Positions 47,932 to 57,200 of a stretch of DNA of 64,000 nt are shown piece by piece. Where the stretch lies: assembly GCA_022497155.1 (NCBI GenBank), contig MU385722.1, forward strand, positions 868,001 to 932,000, written 5' to 3'. Below the pieces are notes generated by a model that ran no database searches, was not told the origin of the DNA, and saw only the letters and a list, made by a program, of their open reading frames with translations. Each line of letters opens with the position of its first letter. Within the stretch, counting starts at the first letter, position 1. The DNA comes from Whalleya microplaca. Lineage: Eukaryota; Ascomycota; Sordariomycetes; Xylariales; Xylariaceae. Made by a program: the position numbers and the translations under genes.

Positions 47932-48883
47932 TATGAAGATACATCTATCAAAAACCCGGTCAATTCAGACTTGACTTTTCGAGTGAGAGATAGAAAGTAT
48001 AAACTAGCAGGTTTGAGAGACGGACATCGATGCCACCTCGACTCATACACAGGATATCCAAACAGCCAAATCGGGATTTGTCATTACATTTCATAAGCCG
48101 TACCACGTCTGAATGATCTGCGGATTCGAGGTCAACCTATCTCTTAACGATCAGCACGATATAAGCAACACGACGCAGCCATTGACTCAGCTACCACACG
48201 TGCATATTTACTTACTGTTACCCCTCTCCATCAAGATTCCGTATAACGTCATCAGCAATACATGACCAGGTATGTAAGCCGCCAGTGGCTGGCGCTATCG
48301 GCATCTTGTATATGCAGGTAGTCTTGTCGTGACCCTTGATATCGTGTGTACGCCCGAGCTCAAGTCGGAATACTCCAAATCAAGGTTTATTCATTGGTTC
48401 ACTAGTATCAGTGAATCACATTCACCATCAGAGAGTTCGAGACACTTACCGCTACTTGAGAGTATCTCGAATAGATCGAGATCTTCCATTTTTTACATTC
48501 CAGGATGGAGATCATGTCTTGTAAGAATGCATGTGGCGATGACGCGTAAATCACGAAACAGCCGCCTCGAAGCATAGAACATAGTCGCGCCATTTGAAAG
48601 GTAGATGCTCTAAGATAGTGTGCTCTTGTGAAGCTTGTAGGAGCTATGTAGTTGATGGGCATTCTTTGATCGTCTACGTTGATTTTCTGCACGTGGCTGC
48701 AAGATCTTTTACTTGGGAAGCATGGCATACTCATGTATAGATAGGAACTGAAAGTCGTAGATGCAAACGAGGGAATTCATGTCTTCCATGAGTACTACTA
48801 CTGGAGATATCGTTCCATTGCCATTCCAACCCGCCTAATTGGCAGTAACATGTGTATGCCCCCATGAATGTAGTCTTCGAGAA
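47932..48883. other. Intergenic region
   Basis: This stretch holds the promoter of UstYa A and the 3' flank of the RiPP precursor. Short frames on both strands show no motif. No gene or repeat is supported. Confidence 0.55.
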
Positions 48884-49165
48884 TTACTCTTCGTTCACAG
48901 CCTCATACTCGGAGGCAGAACCGTATTTCGGATAATCATTTGTGCGCTTCTTGTTGTTCACGGCCTCGTATTCAGACGCCGAGCCGTACTTGGGGTAGTC
49001 GTTGGTGCGTTTCTCATTGTTCACAGCCTCATATTCGGAGGCAGAGCCGTACTTTGGATAGTCGTTGGTCCTCTTGTCCATGTTGGCGTTGGAGCCGTGG
49101 GTGGCAGGCGCGGCGACAGCAAGGCTCGCAAAGGTGAGGATCATGGCAGTAGTGAACTTGACCAT
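48884..49165 (-). CDS. Dikaritin-type RiPP precursor with three Kex2-bounded repeats
   Basis: This single exon encodes 93 residues. Residues 1-18 form a signal peptide (MVKFTTAMILTFASLAVA) with a likely cleavage before AP. A short spacer leads to three tandem 21-residue units beginning at Lys31, Lys52 and Lys73. Each opens with the dibasic Kex2 site KR followed by TNDYPKYGSASEYEAVN; only the last two residues of each unit vary. A secreted, kexin-cleaved, repeated Tyr-containing peptide next to UstYa-like genes is the hallmark of ustiloxin, phomopsin and asperipin precursors. The cross-linked residues are unknown; Tyr at unit positions 6, 9 and 15 are candidates. The peptide does not match the cores of those named products as I know them. 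The gene is intact, with no intron. Confidence 0.88.
   Translation of the reverse strand: MVKFTTAMILTFASLAVAAPATHGSNANMDKRTNDYPKYGSASEYEAVNNEKRTNDYPKYGSASEYEAVNNKKRTNDYPKYGSASEYEAVNEE
48887..49075 (-). repeat. Three tandem 63-bp coding repeats
   Basis: The units are 49013-49075, 48950-49012 and 48887-48949. The encoded 19-residue stretch from Lys-Arg through Asn is the same in all three, although the DNA differs by roughly 12 to 17 positions between units (counted by eye), nearly all at third codon positions. Confidence 0.9.
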
Positions 49166-49879
49166 TGTGTTATTTTGATACTAAAGGCTGTTAAGAAACT
49201 GTGACCGATGACTCAAGTATCAGGTAATGTACCGTTCTCAGACAAGTTGAGAGGAGTAAAAGTAAGAGTGTATGTAGGTAATGGAGTAACTTTGGTGTGT
49301 TGTTTGGATTGACTTTGGGGCGGTTTCTCTAAGCTTTTATGTGAAATGATGGTAGACAGTCTCGAGTTTTCGTAGTAGTATAGGTGGTATCTCACACCGA
49401 CTTGGAGGGAAGATATTCTATCCAAACTCGGCAAAGGGGGGATAGTCAGATTCAGGATATCAGGTCCGGCCCCGACATACGCTTCGATCTCGTGCATTAT
49501 ACACAAGACAGTAGTCGAGTCAAAAGATCTGGACCGAAACAGATCAAATCAAGAGAAGATCACCCAGCCATAGATTGCTTCTCCGCGGATTACGTACCAT
49601 ACACCGAATCTCTCCAGGCCGACATACATATGGTATGTGGGTGTGGATCGTGAGGGGGTCCGAACACGGACGTGATACTACAGGATTGCTTCGCATCCAA
49701 TGTTGCTAATCTATACTAGAAATTGGTTGCCCGAAGGCGTTGCGTCGGTTATTTCATTTATCGTGTCCTTGTGTTGTATTCTTATAACCGCCCCTATCTT
49801 CTTTTCGTTCCTCGCTTCTCTTCCCGCACACATTCGTCCTCTTATGCCCATCCCTAAAGGATTGCATATTTAAAACATC
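49166..49879. promoter_or_regulatory. Divergent promoter region of precursor and UstYa B
   Basis: The precursor (minus strand) and UstYa B (plus strand) start about 0.7 kb apart and face away from each other, a layout that allows shared control. I could not pick out a clear palindromic operator. No gene is supported. Confidence 0.45.
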
Positions 49880-51145
49880 ATGAGATCTCTGATTGAAATT
49901 AGTAAGAGTTTGTTCTGGCAACCCCAGACTTACTCGGCTATCTCACCCAAAACTCTAGAAGAATCTTCACGAACTTCAGAGGAAGATACGCTAGACGGCC
50001 AGGATTGTGACGGTCTCCTAACTGGAAATCAAGTACACCATCCTCTGTGTCATCCACGTGGCCGTTTGGGTGCTGTCACCATTGTTATCGCGATATGTAC
50101 TTTAGCCCTCACTTCAGTGGGGGCTTTCTTCATTGGGCAAGAGTGGCAGCCTGGCTTGGATGAGAAGTGTATGAGGCATACCTCAACCTACTGTTCGTCG
50201 TGAAGAAACTCTTATCGCCTAATTGACACTGACGTGGTCTAGCAACTGTGATGGATCAAGTTAGTAACGAGCTACACGACGTCCGGTTTAATGGTACGGG
50301 TCGAAGCTTTTACATTCCTATATATCAAGCTTATTATTTGAATAGGTACTCTTGGGAAAAATTCCGAGTTTTCAGGTATGTTACGAACAGCATGAGTATA
50401 TATCCGGAATCTTGGTTGACTGTCAATGGTGTAGGACACTGGGGCGATCCCAATGATGAAATGGACGCCAACTGGAATTATTGGGGCTTTGGTAGGTTTG
50501 GTTCGTGGTGCTAATGAGACCTCATCATGAATTTTCCCTCTGATGGAATTTAGTTAAATACGCCTCCTTCTCTCCTGAAGAATTTGAGGCCATGGGATTC
50601 GACTTGGAAGGCAGCGCTAGATTTAGTGAGGAAACCGATGGTAAAGGCGGTTATATCGGTTTCTTAGAAATAAGCCATCAAATGCACGTACGTTACTTAG
50701 CAGAGTCATCCTCCTTCTTTTATGTTCGACTGACAGTTAATAGTGCCTCAACGTGATTCGGCAAGCATACCATAGGGAATATTACGAACGCCCAGAGAAT
50801 AAACATTGGGCTACCTGGATGAACGACAGACCTATCACTGTCAAAGTGCATATCAGTAAGCACCTGCTTTTCTTTTGAAATCACGGAGATTTTAGTCCGC
50901 TGACGGATTTAGATCATTGTTTCGAAATGATCAGACAACTTTTCATGTGCAGAGCGGATCTCGGTGTGATCCCGCATCATTGGGTGAAAGACCTCGATTC
51001 GCCGTACGCAGACTTTAATAGAATACACCGGTGCAGAAAGCTCGACGATGTGAACGATTGGATACACGAGCATGAGGTGCCTACTCCGCCGGGCGGAGAG
51101 TTTCCCATACCAAAAGATGCGAAGATTTGGCCGAAACCACCGTAG
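49880..51145 (+). CDS. UstYa-like (DUF3328) oxidative maturation protein B
   Basis: The protein has 346 residues from five exons: 49880-50192, 50243-50491, 50554-50687, 50744-50855 and 50913-51145. Introns are 50-62 nt and all phases match. It has a cytosolic N terminus, one membrane segment at about 63-84 (LGAVTIVIAICTLALTSVG), a WNYWGFG-containing lumenal domain, HQMHC at 229-233 and HINHC at 268-272. The first motif is split by an intron between its second His and its Cys. Family members act in the secretory pathway, where the precursor passes, and catalyse Tyr-linked oxidative cyclisation. It has the longest N terminus and C terminus (about 75 residues past the last motif) of the four copies here. 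It appears intact. Confidence 0.9.
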
Positions 51146-51917
51146 ATAGCTGTCATAAAAGTAATGCCACAATTACGAGCTTGCAACTGCGTCTTGCATT
51201 CCATGATGGTAGCTATTGAACTTGAAGTTGATCATGTAATTTGTCTGATGAAGTTGGGATATGGATGGGGAGAAAAGGGGGGAAAGAGGTGATTAGGTGA
51301 TCAAAGAGCATGGAAATTGTAATCACCTTAGTTAGGACATATGTACCTACGTATTTATCTAGGTACTTTTTGTATGTGTATGCAATTGACAGAAATTCGA
51401 GATTTTTCAGACTTATTCCGTACTTGTATCAATTCTACGGATTTTCTATTGCCTGTTGTTAACCCTTATACAAAAGAGTCTTTGAACATCCTCGGCACTT
51501 TCTTGTTATGCAAGCCCTTCCAAATATTTGCAAATAAAAAAGAAACAGGTCAGAGATCGTCAAGTTATGAGGAGGTAATATTGAAAGTCTGACTGAAAAT
51601 GCATGCAACTTTCCATTATGTATGCTGTATGCATTTACGGACCTGAGGTCAATAGCTCTCTCTACTTTATGATAAACATCTACCTGTAGCATCGTGGTGG
51701 CTGAAAACTTCTGCATACCCGTCCTTGATCTTACCTGCATGACCATTAATGCAAGGGAATACCGCGGGGTATGCGGAGCTTACATTGGAACACAGATGGC
51801 ATTCACATTCGTCGGGATCTGAACTTCATTCTTGGAAATCTCACATTCTAAAGTGTACTGACTAATTACTTATCATGGAAATACTCACGGATGTAAACAA
51901 AATCATCATCACTATTA
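51146..51917. other. Intergenic region between convergent genes
   Basis: This stretch separates the 3' ends of UstYa B and UstYa C. The AT-rich sequence has a CTAGGTAC palindrome near 51360. No gene is supported. Confidence 0.55.
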
Positions 51918-52758
51918 TCATGGAAATACAGAATCATCACCGACCGCTGCCGCTTTAACCGGGACGGGCTCTGACTGCAGCACATAGTCATATAGTAAAG
52001 TAGCATTGCGACATTGATGTTCGTGTCCCATTCCGTTAATCACGTCTTCCTCCTTGCTACCGGGCCCTAGCACCTTGATTGACTTTTCTAATGAATCATC
52101 AGCTGAACAGAGAATACCCTGTGAGCTGATGTGTTAGTGTCATATCTATTCGGAGAAGATCGCTAAGTACCTGAATGAGGTAGTCGAAGCAGTGAAGCCA
52201 GTGATCGCGATCTTCTGCACTCTCACTCTCCTTCACACCATGACTCTCATCTCGGATGTGACCCATGTGCATTTCTCCTCCCAAGAGCATCGATCGGCTA
52301 TCCATGAGTAAGCTTCTAGATAGCTATTGGTTGTGGGAGACTCACATCATGCTAAGACAATGGAGCTGATGAAACATTGAAACGCCATACTTGGCTATCT
52401 CACGATTCTTCTCCTCCACTATCAGGAAACCTCCGTTCGGAGTCAGCAGCGAGTCCCACCAGTCGCTTTTCTGCGGCATCACACTCCCGTTACCGTATGC
52501 GGGATACTTCCAAGGATCCTTGACGAATTTAACAGGGGAGAGCTTCTGTGATGGCTTTGGGGTGGTACAATCCTTGACCTCTGTTTGGGAACTGCCGACG
52601 GCCAAAGCAGAAGCGCAAGATCCCATTCGCACATCGTCGACAAACGAAGTGATTATGTTATCATGACCTGGCCGGATGAGGACGAGAAGCGTTATGACGG
52701 TTATGGCCGAAGTGAAACACACGACAAGGCACGTGCGGACTGTGGCTGATCCTATCAT
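51918..52758 (-). CDS. UstYa-like (DUF3328) oxidative maturation protein C
   Basis: The protein has 246 residues from three exons (52346-52758, 52171-52297 and 51918-52118) with introns of 48 and 52 nt. It has a very short cytosolic tail and a membrane segment at about 8-28 (RTCLVVCFTSAITVITLLVL). The first motif, HQLHC, is at 130-134, followed by LSMIRSMLLGG. The second motif, HWLHC, is at 170-174, followed by FDYLIQGILC and a C-terminal GHEHQC segment at about 221-226. This is the classic UstYa layout with all histidines and cysteines present. It is divergent from UstYa D across a 386-bp shared promoter, suggesting co-expression. It is probably an oxidase or cyclase for the precursor; which step it performs cannot be read from sequence. 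Confidence 0.9.
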
Positions 52759-53144
52759 TTTGGCATGTGAAACAGACGATCGCAAGTGGTAGGGTTGTGA
52801 TAATGAAAGCGAATGGGTAAATCGATGGAAGTGGTCTCGAGGAAGTCCTCTTCGGACTTTAAACCTTTACCTATCTCACGACGAACGTCATGTCTCTACA
52901 TGCTGCTACTACTACTGGTTGTGAATAACATGCATATGAGCATGTATGAATCAGCTCACCCGACCCACCATCGTAGAATATTGTAAACCACAGAACGCCT
53001 CATACGACTGTTCTCAGCTAGCCTGCTATCGGAAGAGGTGTCGCGAGGACGATCGTCGTTTTCCAATACCCCTTGTTGCCCACTTGAACGAGAAAACTCA
53101 GTATTCTTTTAGTCTTCTTTAACCGTAATCTCACCTCGGACGTT
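52759..53144. promoter_or_regulatory. Shared divergent promoter of UstYa C and D
   Basis: This is 386 bp between two start codons that face away from each other. It contains a perfect inverted repeat, AAGTCC-TCTTC-GGACTT (52843-52859), about 85 nt upstream of UstYa C, a form expected of a dimeric Zn2Cys6 regulator site. Function is inferred from position and symmetry only. Confidence 0.5.
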
Positions 53145-54003
53145 ATGCTCGAATCAATCTCAGAGAATGAGGCCTTCTTGCCTAATGAAGAGGAAGTTCA
53201 GCATCTTGAATATCAGGGTGACCCAACGAGCAGGCCGCTATTGGCCGCCGTCGCCTTAATCAGTACATTGATTTCTATTGTAGCAACTGTGATTGTTCTC
53301 GATATTCTTCTCATATCTCCCTCAACATCCAACATAGGCCCATATCTACTTCCATCCTCGAGCATCCCACCACTGGGAAACGTCGTTCGAACCTTCGAAG
53401 GCCAATCCATCTACTACTCTCAAGATTTCAATACGAGCCGCGAGGCATGGATGTCACTATTTCCTCGTACGTCCTCGTGGCAGATTCCCCGTGGTCGATA
53501 CTGATCATGCCATATCTTAGCTGGAATGGGGTACGTGTCCATGGATAGAATCAAAAACGTGGGTGACATCCCACGCTTATTTCAAGACATGACCACGGAT
53601 GGCTCAGGACGTTTCTGCGTCGCTGCGTTCCACCAACTTCACTGCCTCGTAAGCCCAACCCTCATGTCTTTTGACGTCCATGTAGGTGCGCAAGCTAGAT
53701 AGGTTAAACATATATCAGTTCCTCATCTACGAAGACTTCCACCGCGCCATGAGCGGCGAGCTGTCGCACACGGATACGCAGTCATTGCAGAGTTCGCACT
53801 CACTGCACTGCTTTGATTATCTCCGTGAAAGCCTCATGTGTACCGCAGACAATAATTTGGAACCCTTCCTCCCCGGTACGAAAGGGAACGGCGTGGACGG
53901 ATTTGGAAGTGCGCACCAGTGCCGCGATTTTCAAGAGCTTTTCAGGTGGAGCGAGAAGTTTAGGTATACTGACGGTCACGACGCGGAACACTTTGAGGGC
54001 TGA
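53145..54003 (+). CDS. UstYa-like (DUF3328) oxidative maturation protein D
   Basis: The protein has 255 residues from three exons: 53145-53466, 53521-53648 and 53686-54003. It has an acidic cytosolic tail, a membrane segment at about 31-57 (PLLAAVALISTLISIVATVI), a PGMGYVSM segment, HQLHC at 145-149 and HSLHC at 188-192. A FDYLRESLMC stretch and a HQCRDF segment follow. All UstYa hallmarks are present. The second intron is only 37 nt, yet it is needed to keep the frame after the first HxxHC motif. UstYa C and D are more alike in motif order and C terminus than either is to A or B, suggesting a duplication. It probably acts on the Kex2-released peptide in the secretory pathway. Confidence 0.9.
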
Positions 54004-54273
54004 ATTGGGATGGGGACAAGAACATACCAGGGACGGTACCAGGCGCCAGGCTCCAATACCAATAACGGCATTGGGCTTTCACTGAATCCCCGGGTATATG
54101 ATACGACAGGCTAGGGGGTTATTAAGGAATAATAGGAGGGAGGAGGATATCTTCAAGCAGTCCTACTAATTATTATATCACTTTATGTAATAATTGCTTA
54201 TAAGCAGCACTAGCTTCCAGTATTCCATACATAGCTAATATACGGCCAATGACATTTCCGTTTCTTCTGACAC

Positions 54274-57200
54274 TTACTCCTTATTTATTTCATTTTCCAA
54301 ACTCAGATCACTCCGTAAGGCTATCAAGTCGCCAATCGCCGTCATTGTTGTGCCTCCCATGATGTCAAAGATAGCCACATTGGCTTGAAAGTCATTGCCA
54401 ATCCAGTTCCGCAATTCAACAGCCATTAGCGAGTCAACCCCGTAATCAGAGAGATATTTATCAACGTCAATATCATCCGGTGATATCGATAACGCGCGTG
54501 TTAACTTTGATACCAAGGCCTTTACGACAATATCAGCGCGCTCTTTCATTCCCGTGGCCTGTCTAAATAGTGCCCCTACATCCACGATGTCGTGCCCACC
54601 AGAACCATGTCCCCCGTTGCCAGCCGCGTTAGTAAAGCCAGAGAATAACCGCCGCTGCCCAAAAGTAGGAACAGGCTGGCCCTTCGCAAGGAGGTGTGCC
54701 GGTGTGACTACCCCAATAAGCAGCTGGCTGAGCTAGACTTGTACATGGGAGTCCCATGGGACTCCCACCAATTCCCATGGGAAATGATGGGACTCCCATG
54801 TAAGTCCCACGCTAGTAGTGGGACTCCCACGAAATTTCCCTCCCACCAAAAAGTCCCATGGGAATCCCATGGGAAATATTAATAAAAAATTCATTTTTTA
54901 ATTTTATTTGCGACCGAAAAAAAAAATTGTATTTTTAATAAAACTAAAAAAATTTTTAAAAAATAAATTTTAATTTTATATTAATATTATTAATATAAAA
55001 TCCCGGAAATATTTTTTAATTAATTTAAATTAAATAAAATAAAATAAAAAATAAAAATATTTAAATATTTAAAATTATAATTTTATATTAATTTTATAAT
55101 TTATATATTAATATTATTATATAATAAAAATGAAATAATCGCGAAATAATCGGTTATATAAAATATATATTATATTTAATTTTATAAATTATATATATAT
55201 TAATATTAAAAATTAATTTAAATATAATATAATATAAAAATTAAATATTTTATATTTATTTAATTAAATTTATAAAAAATTATTATATTATTTTTATTTT
55301 ATTTTATTTTTATTTTATTTTATAATATAAAATAAAATAACTTTTTTTAAAATTTATATTATATTATATAAAATAAAATAAAAATTTTAATAATATAATT
55401 TTATCGGTTGGTAATAAAATTAAATAAAATTAATTTTTTTAATAAAATTTCTATAAAGTTTTTTTTTTAAAAAAATAATTTTTTTAAAAATACAGTTTTA
55501 TCGGTCGGCGATGGGACTAAATGGGACTGATTTTTTTTCGTGGGAGTCCCATGGGACTCCCATGGGAAAAAAAAATTCCCATGGGAGTCCCACGGGACTA
55601 TGGGACCAACCCCGTGGGTGGGACTTGTACAGGTCTAGCTGGCTCTCTTCTGGACGAAGTATTGGTAATGTTGGATCGCAGTATAAGTCTAAGAGCGCCA
55701 TGAAGTCTTCGTCTTCTATCTGACCGATAGATGTAACGTTTTGTTGGCGTTGCTGGAATTTTTCTGTCTCGGCTATAATTCCAATAGTCCGCATCCAACC
55801 AATATCGAAGGAAACGGCTTTCTGACCATGTCTTGTTCTGTGGTAGCACAAAGAGTCCTGGAAGACACACCCAGCGGAATAATTTGACTGCGCAGCATTT
55901 CCATAAATTCCATCCAGAGATGAGAGCATGATAAAGAAGTCGAGTGTCCTCGGAAGTAGTTCGTGTAAGTTCCATGCTGTATGTGCCTTGGACCTTATCG
56001 TAAGGTCCCATTGTGCATGTGTCATATTGTGAAAAACTGCATCCTAAATGGTTGATATCATCAGTCTATAGTGTCATCTTATATCTCAGTGAGGTTAACC
56101 TACCTGAAGTACCATTGCAGCGTTAATGCAACCTCGGATAGGAGGCATTTCACTACTACAGCTATTCAGCATAGCGGATAACGAACTTGCCGAAGACACG
56201 TCACAAGCAGGAGTCACGACGGTGACGCCTTGCTCCCTAAGCTCCGAAACCAAATTAGCTGCTGCCATTGAATTGACACCCCCGGAACGCGATGGCACGA
56301 TTAGATATCGTGCCCCTTTACTCGCTAACCATCGCAGAATTGCCCTACCAATACCACCTGACCCCCCAGCAATCAAATAGGAAGCGTCTCTGTAGCACCT
56401 CCATTGGCTACAATTTAGAATCCGTTTCTGGATGAGATCAAGATATATCAGCTTCTTGCATTTGGATGACGAATGCCGCGGCTAAGAGAACCACGACTTA
56501 CCTTGACAACATCAGAATCATTAATAGTTATGATGGTTCGCCCAGAATTTTTACCGCTTTGCATGAAGCGGAACGCTCGTTCTACTTCTGAGACAGGGTA
56601 ACGATGTAGAGGACTTGGATGATCAATGTGCCCCTGAGAAACCAAGTCCATCACTTGGTGTACCATCTCGGCCTCCAGAGATCGATTGGATAGAGCCAGA
56701 TGGTAGAGATCTACCGCAAAAAAGCTCACGTTTCTGGCAAAGCCTGACATTGGTAAAGATGAATTCCCCATAATGTCGGCCTTTCCAATTTCGATAAACC
56801 TCCCGTAAGGAGCCATACATTCCCAAGATGCGCGCAAGCCGTCCCCTGATAGCGAGTTCAATACCACGTCTACGCCATAGCCGTTAGTAACCCGCATGAT
56901 CCCTCGGGCAAACGACGTATCGCGGCTATGGAATATATTTTCTTCAAGTATGCCATATTTGTCGACCAAAAGCTGCCTTTTCTCGTCGAACCCGACCGTA
57001 GCGAAAATTTCAGCGCCTACCATTTTAGCAAACTGCAATGCCATCTGGCCGGTACTTCCAGCGGCCGAGTGTATCAAGATCTTTTCTCCCTTCTGAAGTT
57101 GAGCAACCTTAATCAGGGAATAGTACGCCGTAACGCCTGGCGTAATAAAAGAAGCCGCAACTTCGAACGACATACTATCCGGGATCTTGATCACCTGATC

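Noticed and set aside
54739..54870. CRISPR-like array of GGGAGTCCCATGGGACTCCC units
   Set aside because: The units are self-complementary, irregularly spaced, lie in a eukaryotic genome, and mark the ends of the inserted element.
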